Assembly (NCBI GenBank): GCA_013372975.1
Contig: JABXIS010000011.1
Coordinates: forward strand, 124,001-188,000
DNA from: Alphaproteobacteria bacterium
GTDB taxonomy: Bacteria; Pseudomonadota; Alphaproteobacteria; Sphingomonadales; Kordiimonadaceae
Direction of reading: 5' to 3'
DNA length: 64,000 bases
Shown here: piece by piece, positions 1-8,524 of the stretch
How positions within the stretch are numbered: position 1 is the stretch's first letter
Layout: each line of letters starts with the position of its first letter
Notes under the pieces: generated by a model
Databases searched by the model: none
Told to the model about the DNA's origin: nothing
What the model saw: only the letters and a program-made list of their open reading frames with translations
Translations under genes and position numbers: made by a program

Positions 1-27
1 CCGCGCATTCGTGCAGGTTTGCTTCAT
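1..27 (-). CDS. N-terminus of an unidentified gene leaving the left edge
   Basis: A minus-strand ATG at 27-25 is followed by eight sense codons (MKQTCTNAR) before the window ends. An AAGGGAG ribosome-binding site lies about seven bases upstream. Too little is visible to name a product. The call rests only on the start codon and its Shine-Dalgarno spacing. Confidence 0.3.
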
Positions 28-273
28 GAAGTGTCTCCCTTTTCCCCGCCGGAACCATAGACAAAAAAGAAACTCATGAAAAGTAATCTTCTTCAAAAGT
101 GGGTGTGGCGATGATTTTCCCGTGCAATTTCAGCTTGTTGTCAATCACGCCTTAAATGGGGTTGAAGAATTTCGGAGGGCAAAAGAGTAAAAACAGCGAA
201 TTTTAACAAAAAAATGCTTGCGCGACCCCCAACAGATATTGCAGGATCACTTTAGCCATAGTGACCGAATGCA
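28..273. other. intergenic, probable promoter region
   Basis: AT-rich stretch with no convincing coding frame. It presumably holds the promoter of the minus-strand gene at the left edge. A small hairpin (TCACT at 247-251, AGTGA at 260-264) sits just before the terminator at 274-311, so a short structured transcript ending there is possible. Confidence 0.3.
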
Positions 274-311
274 GCCGGCCCTCAGGATCCTGAACCTGGG
301 GCCGGCTTTTT
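274..311 (+). terminator. Rho-independent terminator
   Basis: A 12-bp GC-rich stem (left arm 274-286 with T282 bulged, right arm 295-306) closes an 8-base loop and is followed by a T-rich run. The T run is only on the plus strand. No plus-strand gene precedes it in the window, so it may end a small RNA starting inside 28-270. Confidence 0.75.
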
Positions 312-312
312 C

Positions 313-392
313 TTTGCCAGATGTTTAGAAGGCCAGACGTCTACAAGGCCAGATGTTTAGAAGGCCAGACGATTAAAAGGGCAGATGTCTCC
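313..392. repeat. five tandem 16-bp units
   Basis: Five consecutive 16-bp units start at 313, 329, 345, 361 and 377, with consensus AAGGCCAGAYGTYTAG. Units at 329, 345 and 361 keep AAGGCCAGA exactly; the first and last diverge. There are no spacers, so this is not a CRISPR array. It directly abuts the preceding terminator. It could be a binding-site array or a replication-slippage product. Confidence 0.8.
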
Positions 393-771
393 GGGGTCGC
401 CTCCCCTTTCAAGCTCGGTTTCACTTTCAGGGCCCGTTTCCAATAACTTGCCTGATCCTTTGGCGGGGCCAGATATCCCGGGTGTCAGCCCCGGGCTTTG
501 GCGGCAACTGTGATGTTGCTTGCTCGTGCTTCCCCGCTTGCTGATTTCTTGCGCGAGGCGGGGCTGTCTGGTGCCTTCTTCTTCACCTCCTTTCGGGTAT
601 ATCATTCCGGCAGACGGCCCGGTGCAGGTGGCAGGAAACAAATGGCCATCAGCGGGTGGCAAATCAGTGCCACTTGCGCTATGATGAAGCCATGGGGGTT
701 GAGGCCGGTTCCGGCTTCGAATGTGGTGCCTTGGACCCGGTGAATGCGAAAGCGAAAACCGAAAGATATTT
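393..771. other. intergenic, no supported gene
   Basis: No frame shows convincing protein features. Short open frames here have low-complexity, atypical composition. The stretch presumably carries the promoter of the PAS_5 gene starting at 772; no clear -35/-10 pair was found. Confidence 0.4.
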
Positions 772-1440
772 ATGGCAGGTCCAGCGCCCAAATCAGCGCC
801 CAAATCAGGCATAACCCAAAGGACTGACCTTCAAGCCCTTTCCTTCCTGCGGGGCGGCGCGCGTGAAACCACGCGTGACCGGCACATCGACAGTTTCATT
901 GCCCTGTGGCGCGAATTGGCGGCAGACGCCGGCGGCGTGCCTGACAAGGCGGACTTCTCCATCCGCAAGCTGAAGCCCTATCTTACCAGCTATTTCCTCG
1001 CCGAATGGGTGGACGACGATCTTGTCAACCGGCTGATCGGATCCCAGTATGACGACAAATTTGCAAAGGGCCTCACAGGCACCAGCTTTTTTGCCAAATT
1101 TTCCGGATTTCAGCGTGATTTCTTTCATACCTTCTGGCGCCAGCTGGTTGACCATCCCTGTGGTGTCTTGATGGCCCGCACGGTGGTCGAGCCCACGGGC
1201 CGGGCGATCCGCCTTGAAGGGGTGGACCTGCCGCTTGCAGACAGACATGGCGATGTGCGCTTCATTTGCGGTGTGGGCGACGTGCGCACGCTTCATGGCG
1301 CGTTGGTTGATCCAAGCGAGGAACGGCAGGTGTTTATCGACCATATCGAATATCTTGACCTGGGCTTCGGTGTGCCAACATCCCGCCCGGACCCTGAAGC
1401 CTTCAATGCCGCCAATAGCGCTGCCCCGCCTATATGTTAA
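772..1440 (+). CDS. PAS_5 domain protein
   Basis: 222 residues from the ATG at 772; the open frame extends further upstream but that part looks non-native. The middle (about residues 35-190) has the pattern of the alphaproteobacterial PAS_5 family: a short N-terminal helix, a segment like IRKLKPYLTSYFLAEW, then the conserved NRLIGSQYDDKFAKGLTGTS region corresponding to the family's RLVGT...GRDLTG motif. Members are small stand-alone cytosolic PAS proteins of unknown ligand, often linked to stress or signalling. No output domain is fused. Function beyond the family is unknown. Confidence 0.8.
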   Translation: MAGPAPKSAPKSGITQRTDLQALSFLRGGARETTRDRHIDSFIALWRELAADAGGVPDKADFSIRKLKPYLTSYFLAEWVDDDLVNRLIGSQYDDKFAKGLTGTSFFAKFSGFQRDFFHTFWRQLVDHPCGVLMARTVVEPTGRAIRLEGVDLPLADRHGDVRFICGVGDVRTLHGALVDPSEERQVFIDHIEYLDLGFGVPTSRPDPEAFNAANSAAPPIC

Positions 1441-1466
1441 GACGGATTTAAGGCTTGCCCGCTAGG

Positions 1467-1485
1467 CTGGTGCCACACCAGTTTG
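1467..1485 (+). terminator. short terminator after the PAS_5 gene
   Basis: A perfect 6-bp stem, CTGGTG (1467-1472) with CACCAG (1476-1481), has a 3-base loop and is followed by TTTGTTG. It lies 27 bases after the PAS_5 stop codon. The T run is interrupted, so efficiency is uncertain. Confidence 0.45.
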
Positions 1486-1504
1486 TTGTCAGAGACGCCG
1501 AGCC

Positions 1505-2386
1505 TTGCCCAGATACGCCCATTTGTTTTCTGTGATTAGCCTTTTGCTCATGTTGCTGGGGCTGCCTTTGTTTGCCGCCAGCGCCAACGCCAATACTGAA
1601 GACAAGGCCCGCCCCACCATCACCTGGTATGGCGGCAACTATCCGCCCACCTTTATCGCCACGGGGCCAAAGGCAGGGCAAGGGTATGGCGATAAGGCGC
1701 TGGCCTTTCTGTTTTCCCAGATGCCGGACTATCGCAACATGCCGGTGACAACCAGCTTCAACCGGGGCCTTGCTGGCATGCGCGAGCGCGACGGCGCCTG
1801 CATGTTTGGTGTGATCAAAACACCCGAGCGGGAAAAATATTATGCCTTCACCGGCCCTGTTTCGGCGACCCTGCCGAACCGTGTGATCATGTTGAAATCC
1901 CGCGCCCGCGAGATTGCCCCGTTTCTGGACCCGCGCGGCGAGGTGGAATTGGAGCTTCTTGTCCGCACATCCGGCATGCGTTTTGGCGTAATTACAGACC
2001 GTTTCTACAGTACCCACATCAACAGTGTTCTTGATGAAGCAGCTGCCGACAACCGAGACAGGGTCCGGCTGTCCGAGCCCCGCTACGGCACGCTCCTGTA
2101 TCATAGCCGCATCGATTACACCTTCGGCTTCCCCTATGAAGCCGCCTATCAGTTCGCAGAATTGGGTGCGCCTGATGCCTATATCAGTTTCCCGATCAAA
2201 GGCGAGCCACCGCTTCTGTTTGCCCATGTGGCCTGTTCCAAAACCCCGTTGGGGCATGCTGTTGTGGCAAAAATCAACGCACTGGTGGCCCAGCCTGCGG
2301 TGCGTAAACAGCTCTATGGCTATTTCACCGAATGGCTTGATGATGCGGCAAGAGCCGATTTCCTGCGCGCCCTTCAGGCACAGTAG
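1505..2386 (+). CDS. periplasmic solute-binding-like protein
   Basis: 293 residues from a TTG start, the only choice that keeps a complete signal peptide (hydrophobic residues 7-25, likely cleavage after ASANA). The mature part starts with ITWYGGNYPPTF and continues as a two-lobed type 2 periplasmic-binding fold, like the SBP_bac_3 relatives grouped as TIGR02285. It shows the internal MRERDGACMFGVIKTPERE segment shared with the next gene. No ABC permease or ATPase is adjacent, so it may be a sensor or orphan binding protein. The ligand is unknown. The SD sequence is weak, so the start is provisional. Confidence 0.7.
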   Translation: MPRYAHLFSVISLLLMLLGLPLFAASANANTEDKARPTITWYGGNYPPTFIATGPKAGQGYGDKALAFLFSQMPDYRNMPVTTSFNRGLAGMRERDGACMFGVIKTPEREKYYAFTGPVSATLPNRVIMLKSRAREIAPFLDPRGEVELELLVRTSGMRFGVITDRFYSTHINSVLDEAAADNRDRVRLSEPRYGTLLYHSRIDYTFGFPYEAAYQFAELGAPDAYISFPIKGEPPLLFAHVACSKTPLGHAVVAKINALVAQPAVRKQLYGYFTEWLDDAARADFLRALQAQ

Positions 2387-2487
2387 CCGTCCTGCTACTT
2401 CCGGGTGAGATACACCTGATGTTAACTGCTCTTTAAAGCGAGCAGCCTAATGTGACGATACCTGAATGTAGAGAGTGGGTGTATGTG

Positions 2488-3417
2488 ATGCATGATTTTG
2501 GACAAAAAGTGAAAACCGGGCTGGCCGTTTTGGCGATTTCGGCGGCATTCACTGCTATGCCAGTTCATGCTCATGATGAAGATGGTCACAGCCACGACGA
2601 ACAGGCCATCACATGGTTCGGCGGCAACTTTCCACCTGCTTTTATCCCGTCAGGGCCCATGAAGGGGCAGGGGGTTGGCGATATGGGTTTGGCGCTTCTG
2701 CGCACTCGCCTGCCGGGCTATCGGCACGCTTTTCAGGTCTCTACCTTTGCCCAGGGTTTTTCTGCCATGCGTGAACGCGACGGGGTATGCATGTATGGCG
2801 TGATCCACACGCCGGAACGGATCGCGGAATTTGCCCTGTCTGAGAATATCACAATATCGTTGCCTAACCGGCTTCTTGTGCTGAAGGAAAAGGCCAGCCT
2901 GATAACCCCATTTCTGAACGACCGCAATCAAGTGAAGCTGCCTCAGCTTTTGCGTGAACAAAGCCTGAAGGCCGGCATCATCAAGGCGCGTGCCTATGGC
3001 GATTACATCGATGGGGTGCTTGCGGCGGAAAAACACCATGGCACCCAGCATGTGTTGCCTGCTGTAAAGCCAATCACCCTGATTGTCGCGGGGCGGGCAG
3101 ATTATACTTTTTCTTTCTCCTATGAGGCGCTGTTTCAGTTCCGGGAAGCTGGCAATGCAGATGCCTTCACCACCTTTGCGGTGGAAGGCGGAACCGATCT
3201 GATCCAAAGCGGTGTGGGCTGTTCTGATGGCCCTGCCGGACGGCGGATTGTTGCAGACATAAACAAAGCGCTGGAGGATGGTGAAATCAGGCGGAAATCA
3301 ATCGAAGTTTTCCTTGATTGGCTTGATCCTGCCGCCAAAAAAGATTTCGAAGAAGCACTGGAAGTGCGCAAGCGCTTGGGCCGTCCTATAGCTGGCGTTC
3401 AGGCCGGAATTGAATAA
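2488..3417 (+). CDS. periplasmic solute-binding-like protein with His-rich N-terminus
   Basis: 309 residues from ATG 2488; an upstream GTG in frame at 2452 is less likely. A signal peptide (residues 1-28) is followed by a histidine/acid-rich stretch, with His27, 29, 34 and 36 interleaved with Asp and Glu. The rest is a paralogue of the preceding gene: ITWFGGNFPPAF at 41-52, then MRERDGVCMYGVIHTPER and a matching C-terminal half. The pair probably arose by tandem duplication. The histidines could bind a metal such as zinc, but this is inferred from composition only. No transporter genes are next to it. Confidence 0.7.
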   Translation: MHDFGQKVKTGLAVLAISAAFTAMPVHAHDEDGHSHDEQAITWFGGNFPPAFIPSGPMKGQGVGDMGLALLRTRLPGYRHAFQVSTFAQGFSAMRERDGVCMYGVIHTPERIAEFALSENITISLPNRLLVLKEKASLITPFLNDRNQVKLPQLLREQSLKAGIIKARAYGDYIDGVLAAEKHHGTQHVLPAVKPITLIVAGRADYTFSFSYEALFQFREAGNADAFTTFAVEGGTDLIQSGVGCSDGPAGRRIVADINKALEDGEIRRKSIEVFLDWLDPAAKKDFEEALEVRKRLGRPIAGVQAGIE

Positions 3418-3609
3418 CAGCGCCGAATTTCCATGATCAGGTGCATGCTTTGAAAAGGGGCGCGGCAATAGCCTGTGTCGCCCGCAAACACACCCATCTG
3501 TTTGTGAAGTGTAGGGAGGGATTCCCATAACGACAAGGCTTGATCCGGGCGGCGCAATAGGTGCAAAATTGGCGCACGATTTTTGCGGGCGGAGGCTGAG
3601 GGGAACCCC

Positions 3610-3873
3610 ATGACACAGATCAGAGACATTATTTTATTCAGGAAAATGATTGCCCCGGCGGCGTTGCAGTTTCTTTTCTGGGCCGGGGTGGGCGGCTGCT
3701 TTTATGGCGGCTATGTCTTGTGGGTGCTGGATGTCTGGGCCTGGCCGTTTCCTGTAATCCTTGGCCCGATCCTGTTGCGTGTCGCCACCGAATTTGCGCT
3801 GGTCACCTTTCGCATCCATGAACAGCTGGTGCAGATATCAAACCAGATGCCGAAATCGCCGAAAAACCAATAG
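3610..3873 (+). CDS. DUF4282 small membrane protein
   Basis: 87 residues. ATG 3610 is chosen because GAGGGGA lies six bases upstream. The sequence fits DUF4282: an N-terminal FRKMIAPAALQFLFW, a first membrane segment with Gly-rich GVGGCFYGG, a second membrane segment ending in the conserved GPILLRVATEFALVTFRIHE, and a short polar tail. These are two-helix inner-membrane proteins of unknown function found widely in proteobacteria. It stands alone, on the opposite strand to the operon that follows. Confidence 0.8.
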   Translation: MTQIRDIILFRKMIAPAALQFLFWAGVGGCFYGGYVLWVLDVWAWPFPVILGPILLRVATEFALVTFRIHEQLVQISNQMPKSPKNQ

Positions 3874-3938
3874 CGCGCGGCCCCTTTTTGTGGCGTTCCG
3901 GTTGGCCCTGCACGGCCTTTATCAGGGCAACGCCGGGG

Positions 3939-5048
3939 TCAGATGGTGTCGGTGTGGCTTTGGATATCCAGCCCATTCAGCGCATCCAGATACTCTTCCA
4001 GCGTGATCAGGCCAACGCAGGGCATGCTGCCTGGAGGCAGGGCATTGCCGTCCGCAAATCGTTCCGCCAGAATGATGGCAGGCATACAGGGAATGAAAGG
4101 CCCATCGCCCGAACGTGCGGTCAGGTCAAACCGCACCTCGCGGGGGGTGCCGTCTTTTCCAAGCCCGCGCAGGCGCATATAAAATGCGCTGGTGTCTGTG
4201 CCCATGAAATCAAACAGGAATGACATTTTAAGAAGTGTGGCTGTGAAAGGCCGCAGGCTTTTGATCAGCCTCATTCGCACAAGCCACGTCAGGCCCCACA
4301 AGCCGAAGTGCAGGAGCGGGATTTCAAGCCCGGCATAAAAACGCTGGGTTTTAAGGGTTGGATAACGGGTAGGGAACAGGCTCAGGTCAGGGATATCACA
4401 GTTTGCCAGATACCGCGTGCCCAGCCCCTTGAAGGTTTGGCCATGCACCCCTTGCCAGCCAAAAGCCTTGCACATTTCCCCGCCTTCTAGCCGGGTAAAG
4501 GGTTTGCCCGCATAGCCCATGATGGCGGCGGTGGTGGCAAGCCCGCGCGTGGTCGCTTGCGCTGTGGTGATGCCGTAATCAAGGTGGGTAAGAGTTTTGA
4601 AGCTATCCTTGTGGGCGTCCATCACTGCGCCTGATAACGCGGGCACCGAACTGGCGCCCGATATCACGCTAACGCTTGCGGCTTTTGCCATATCATCAAT
4701 TGCACTGATGCCCGCCACAAAGGCGCGTCCGTCCGACAGGTCAATATAATGGGCGCCCGCTTTCACACAGGCTTCGGCTACATCATATCCCTGTTCCTGA
4801 AAAGGGCCGGACGTATGGATCACCAGATCGGGCCTGATGGCCTCAAGGCTTGCGGCCAGCCCGTCGTTGATATCAATCCGGGTGGCATGCACCGGGTTTG
4901 TGGCCTTCAGGCTTGTGGCAAAACGGGCCGCCAGATGTTCACGCCTGCCAGCGATGATCAGCTCGATATTTTGGTGGCGTGCCAAGCGGCAGGCGATAAA
5001 CTGCCCGAAGTTGCCGTACCCGCCAATGATCAGAATTCGTTTAGGCAT
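3939..5048 (-). CDS. saccharopine dehydrogenase-like NADP-binding protein
   Basis: 369 residues. An N-terminal Rossmann fold is clear: ILIIGGYGNFGQ at 5-16 gives the GxGxxG-type nucleotide loop, followed by AGRRE, typical of NADP binding. The segment DLVIHTSGPFQEQGYDVAEACVKAG matches the saccharopine dehydrogenase-like/trans-acting enoyl reductase group. The C-terminal half has a hydrophobic stretch near residues 240-285, suggesting membrane association. The start overlaps the preceding gene by 8 bases, so the two are translationally coupled. The real substrate is unknown. Confidence 0.75.
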   Translation of the reverse strand: MPKRILIIGGYGNFGQFIACRLARHQNIELIIAGRREHLAARFATSLKATNPVHATRIDINDGLAASLEAIRPDLVIHTSGPFQEQGYDVAEACVKAGAHYIDLSDGRAFVAGISAIDDMAKAASVSVISGASSVPALSGAVMDAHKDSFKTLTHLDYGITTAQATTRGLATTAAIMGYAGKPFTRLEGGEMCKAFGWQGVHGQTFKGLGTRYLANCDIPDLSLFPTRYPTLKTQRFYAGLEIPLLHFGLWGLTWLVRMRLIKSLRPFTATLLKMSFLFDFMGTDTSAFYMRLRGLGKDGTPREVRFDLTARSGDGPFIPCMPAIILAERFADGNALPPGSMPCVGLITLEEYLDALNGLDIQSHTDTI

Positions 5049-6078
5049 CTTGTGCCTCCAGAGGGATCGATGCGGTTGAGAAGCTGCCTCGATATTCGTA
5101 AATCTGGCCCAGAAGCGGGTGATGGATTTTCACGCACATATCAAACCTGTCATCGCCCGTTACCCATTCTTCGGCTTCCACGCGGCCCATGAGCCATGTG
5201 ATAGGCAAGGGGATCACCTGCCCGAACAGGTGCATGCCATAGCCATCATGCAACAGCCGCACATGCGTACCGTCAAACCGAAAGCGCAGGCGCCAGCACA
5301 GGCGGCATTTCATCACCTCGGCCATGCGGCTGCCACCCAGAGGGCCATCAAGCGGGATCATGCGCGAATGGAAATTGTAGGGTGTCTTGCCCCCCAGATA
5401 AAACAGCCGGTTGAAATGGAAGGCACGGGAATTAGGTTCGCTTTCAAAATCCACAGTCACCGGGATATTGGTTGCGTCAACCAGAGGAACCGCGCCTGCA
5501 AGGCGTGACAGCGGGGCGAAAAGCTTCAGTAGCGGATGGGTGGTCACGCTCATGCGGCCATGGATGCGATATCGATCATCGGAAAAGGGACGGTTTTTAT
5601 AGTGCTTCAGCATTACATCTGGCAGCTTGTCCCATGCCGCGCCAAAGATGGGTTTGAAAGTGGGCTCCGCACGGTTGGCCAGATTGGCGATCCGGTTTTT
5701 GCCCAACAGACCTAACAGTGTGTTTCTCACGCCGCGCAGGAAGGGGTAAAGGATCGCGGCCATGCGTGGCGCACGAAACAGCAAGCGATTGAGCCGGTTG
5801 AAGAGGCCCCTTGGTGCGCCGTATACGGCCATGAAATGCATGGCGTCCCGGCCATGAAAATAGCGGCCCTGATGATAGATCACCATGCCTTCATCCAGAT
5901 CCAGCCCGCGAGCGGTGAGGCTGGCCATCAAGGGGTGATCGGCTGCGTCGCGCGCGTTCAAGAGGTGCAGTTCCCCAAGCTCTGCCTTCAGGCGAAGCGC
6001 CATGGCAGCGTTTCGGCACAGGGGGCAATCCCCGTCATAAATGAACCAGGCGCCTTTGTATGTCTGGTGATGCATCAT
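5041..6078 (-). CDS. DCC (DUF393) thiol-disulfide oxidoreductase fused to DUF4166
   Basis: 345 residues from ATG 6078, chosen because it forms an ATGA overlap with the upstream DUF2269 gene; the frame stays open further upstream. Residues 10-125 are a DCC-family domain with the YDGDCPLC signature (Cys18 and Cys21 as CxxC). From about residue 148 the sequence matches DUF4166 (PDVMLKHY..., then FNFHSRM-like and Cys-rich CRLCWRLRF segments). The family fusion is known, but its substrate is not. Tight coupling with the saccharopine-dehydrogenase-like gene suggests one pathway. Confidence 0.75.
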   Translation of the reverse strand: MMHHQTYKGAWFIYDGDCPLCRNAAMALRLKAELGELHLLNARDAADHPLMASLTARGLDLDEGMVIYHQGRYFHGRDAMHFMAVYGAPRGLFNRLNRLLFRAPRMAAILYPFLRGVRNTLLGLLGKNRIANLANRAEPTFKPIFGAAWDKLPDVMLKHYKNRPFSDDRYRIHGRMSVTTHPLLKLFAPLSRLAGAVPLVDATNIPVTVDFESEPNSRAFHFNRLFYLGGKTPYNFHSRMIPLDGPLGGSRMAEVMKCRLCWRLRFRFDGTHVRLLHDGYGMHLFGQVIPLPITWLMGRVEAEEWVTGDDRFDMCVKIHHPLLGQIYEYRGSFSTASIPLEAQDA

Positions 6079-6539
6079 GTCGGTTTCGCCACCATCAGGA
6101 AGAAGATTGCAACAAGCCCCAAAAAGGCGGGCCAACCCAGAATGAACCACAGGCGAAAGCGCCCATGATAATGCTGGGGCAAGGGCGCACCTGTATCGGC
6201 GGCGATCTGCAGCATGCGCTTCAGGTCAATCTGTATCCACACCACCGGCAACCAGCACACACCTGCCAGCGCATACAGCGCATAGGTGGCCAGAAGCCAT
6301 GCCTCATTCCAGCCGTATCCCCCTTCCATCACCAGCCAGATGCCTGAAAGCGGCTGGATGATCACGGCAGGCAGGGTGAAGATCATATCCGCCAGCACGG
6401 TGTTCCTTGCAGCATACAATTTGCCCTGAAGGTCTGTCGTGGCGTGGCTTCTGAACATGAAAAAGGCGATGCCAATCCCGGTGCCGAACAGGATTGTGGC
6501 ACTCAGGATATGAAGGGTTTTGATGGCCTCATACAGCAT
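6075..6539 (-). CDS. DUF2269 integral membrane protein
   Basis: 154 residues with four hydrophobic segments (about 5-28, 50-72, 82-102 and 128-151). The N-terminus, a Leu-rich first helix containing KTLHILSATILFGTG, is typical of DUF2269, where a conserved His-containing first helix is seen. First gene of the tightly packed group DUF2269, DCC-DUF4166, saccharopine-dehydrogenase-like. Family function is unknown; a role in inner-membrane redox is speculative. Confidence 0.75.
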   Translation of the reverse strand: MLYEAIKTLHILSATILFGTGIGIAFFMFRSHATTDLQGKLYAARNTVLADMIFTLPAVIIQPLSGIWLVMEGGYGWNEAWLLATYALYALAGVCWLPVVWIQIDLKRMLQIAADTGAPLPQHYHGRFRLWFILGWPAFLGLVAIFFLMVAKPT

Positions 6540-6611
6540 GATGGCTAGACCATAACCCTTTGGTCTCCCAAGTCAAAAACAAACGCGTCCGTGCGGCCAG
6601 ATGCCGCGTGG

Positions 6612-7067
6612 CTATTCCCAGAACTCGGTGATGCGCCAGATTTTTCCGGCCCGGAATTCAAACAGGGTTACGTGATCTTGCGCGGTTTCATGTTTCCATT
6701 CGCCCGTGCGCTGGTCGTCCCACTCGCTATCGAATTTGATCACTACCATATTCTTGCCGGTGATCCGGTTGGTGATGGTGCGTTTCTCGTTTTTGGTCCA
6801 GTTACGCTGAAGCCGGCCCTTGAGCCCCGCCACAAGGCCTTCCTGATCGAAATTGGCATCATATTCGGTGTGGATATAGGTGAAATCCGGGTGTAGCAGC
6901 TCAAGCACTGCCGGGATGTCGGCCTCGGTCTTGAGTGTGTTGCCCATGCTTGTCCATTCGCTCACAAGCGCCATCATGTGGGCTTCTGTCATGGCTTCGC
7001 CGCTGCCGTCCTGCGCCAAGGTCTTTGGTGCCGCCATCAGCAAAAGTGCGATCAAAATCTGTTTCAT
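6612..7067 (-). CDS. secreted NTF2-like/SnoaL-type protein
   Basis: 151 residues with a signal peptide (MKQILIALLLMAAPKTLAQ). The mature part has the cone-shaped NTF2-like pattern: a helix containing LVSEWTSMGNTLKTEAD, then HPDFTYIHTEYD, and C-terminal strands with HVTLFEFRAGKIWRITEFWE. Such domains bind small ligands or act as lyases or isomerases. No catalytic residues can be assigned. It is on the same strand as the genes on both sides, 72 bases from the DUF2269 gene, and may be co-transcribed. Confidence 0.7.
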   Translation of the reverse strand: MKQILIALLLMAAPKTLAQDGSGEAMTEAHMMALVSEWTSMGNTLKTEADIPAVLELLHPDFTYIHTEYDANFDQEGLVAGLKGRLQRNWTKNEKRTITNRITGKNMVVIKFDSEWDDQRTGEWKHETAQDHVTLFEFRAGKIWRITEFWE

Positions 7068-7152
7068 TGGTTTTCCCCCCCCATATTTGTGTGAGGCGGC
7101 CAGATGCCGCCCCGATTGCCTCAGTATCCGTTATTTTCCTCTGGCTCGGTTA

Positions 7153-8490
7153 TCAGCTGTCCTTTGCGTTCAGGTCTTCCGTGCCATTGTCATAGATGCC
7201 TCTGAGAGCCGTAACTTCCCCGCCCTCCCTGATGAACTGAAGGCGGAAATAGGGTATGCCCTCAACGGCGAAGGTATCTTCCGTCAGCGGGCTTATTGGC
7301 AACATCGGGCGACCGCGCCGTTGATACATAAGCTGGCCATCCTGAAGCTTGATGCTGCGCACGCCAAAATTGCCCACTAAGGCCGCTTGGGCATCTGCGC
7401 TCAGGCTGACCGGGTTTGTTCTGGCCTTGGTCGCGAGATAATGCCAGCGATAGTAGGCGCCATCAGGCCCTTCATGCGCGCCCGCCAGCTTTTCAAGTGC
7501 CGCAGCGTGCGCCACGTCAAGCGCATCAGTTGCCGCCGTTTTGACGTGGGGTTCAACGCCCGTGCCTTCCCAGTTGGTGCCGGTGATGGGGTTGATGGCC
7601 CGGCCATTCGGGACCCAAACAGTGAAACGGTCTGTCGCCACCTGCGGGCCGCCGGGATGCGCGCCGCCGCCTGTTGTTTCCCCCACAAGAGTTGCTCGCC
7701 TCAGGTTCTTCAGGTCATAGCTGAATTCCTCCGCCGCAGAAAAAGTATAGTCGCTGGTGAGAACATAAACATCCATGTCAGGGCGGCGTTTGCCCTTTAC
7801 CTTTCTGTGGGTCCAGGTTTCCGTGTGGGTGTCTGTGGGGCGCCAGTAGAAGGTGTTCAGGTGTACGGGCTTTTCGTCATACAGATAGCTGATCAGAAGC
7901 TGGATCATGGATGGCTCGCCGCCGCCGTTCTGGCGCAGATCAAAGATCAGGGCATCGGCGTTCGACACATAGTTCATGGCGGCAACGGCTGTCTCTTCGG
8001 CGAATTCGGTGCCGATAAAACCCGTCAAGTTGATATAGGCCACATTGCCGTCCAGGATTTTCACTTCGCGGAAGCCATAATTGTCGCGGCGCATGCGTTC
8101 CAGCGCGCCCTGCGGCAAGCCCCTTTGGGGGTTGTCAGCCATCCGCCGCATATCGGCCACCTGTTGCGGGTTGAACATTACCCGCAGGTGTCCGTCGTGG
8201 CTGATCGCGCGCAGGTCTTCCGTGAGCTGCTCGGCGAACCGCATTGGGTCTGCAAAACCCGCGTAGCTGCCTGAATTCAGCTTTTCGCCAATGGCGGCAG
8301 CCATCTTGTCTGCTGTTTCAGGAAACACATAGTTGGCGCGCAGTTGGCTGGAAACAGCCGTCACAACATCAGCGCGTTCCTGTTCGCCAAGGGGCTGAAC
8401 CTGATCCTGTGCCGCCACAGGCAAAGTGGCGGTGGCAGCTGTGATAGCGGGCGCAAGCGCGAGGCCAAGCGCAAGATAAAATGATTTCAT
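7153..8490 (-). CDS. S41 family (tail-specific/IRBP-like) serine peptidase, secreted
   Basis: 445 residues from ATG 8490; an ATG four codons earlier sits on top of the ribosome-binding site and is rejected. A signal peptide ends near AAQ28. The N-terminal helical bundle (about 35-130) is of the IRBP type, followed by the S41 core: ALIFDLRQNGGGEPS around 180-195 and TFSAAEEF at 249-256, where Ser251 is the predicted nucleophile, then GETTGGGAHPGG. No PDZ domain is seen. The C-terminal 100 residues form a separate strand-rich region. Likely a periplasmic or outer-membrane peptidase with unknown target. Confidence 0.85.
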   Translation of the reverse strand: MKSFYLALGLALAPAITAATATLPVAAQDQVQPLGEQERADVVTAVSSQLRANYVFPETADKMAAAIGEKLNSGSYAGFADPMRFAEQLTEDLRAISHDGHLRVMFNPQQVADMRRMADNPQRGLPQGALERMRRDNYGFREVKILDGNVAYINLTGFIGTEFAEETAVAAMNYVSNADALIFDLRQNGGGEPSMIQLLISYLYDEKPVHLNTFYWRPTDTHTETWTHRKVKGKRRPDMDVYVLTSDYTFSAAEEFSYDLKNLRRATLVGETTGGGAHPGGPQVATDRFTVWVPNGRAINPITGTNWEGTGVEPHVKTAATDALDVAHAAALEKLAGAHEGPDGAYYRWHYLATKARTNPVSLSADAQAALVGNFGVRSIKLQDGQLMYQRRGRPMLPISPLTEDTFAVEGIPYFRLQFIREGGEVTALRGIYDNGTEDLNAKDS

Positions 8491-8510
8491 GGAACTCCCC
8501 ATCCTAAGCT

Positions 8511-8524
8511 TTAGGGGACCCTAA
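8511..8524. promoter_or_regulatory. operator-like inverted repeat before the S41 peptidase
   Basis: A perfect hexamer inverted repeat, TTAGGG (8511-8516) and CCCTAA (8519-8524) with a 2-base spacer, lies 20 bases upstream of the peptidase start. It also overlaps a second imperfect palindrome at 8503-8515. Symmetry and position suit a repressor site or a 5' leader hairpin. No regulator is identifiable. Confidence 0.3.

Noticed and set aside
313-392. CRISPR array
   Set aside because: The 16-bp units are directly adjacent with no spacers and no cas genes exist in the window.
357-812. 151-codon minus-strand frame
   Set aside because: It runs through the tandem repeats and the start of the PAS_5 gene. 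Composition is unlike protein and no ribosome-binding site is seen.
1448-2257. 269-codon minus-strand frame over the first solute-binding gene
   Set aside because: It is antisense to a gene with a clear signal peptide and paralogue, and its composition is shadow-like.
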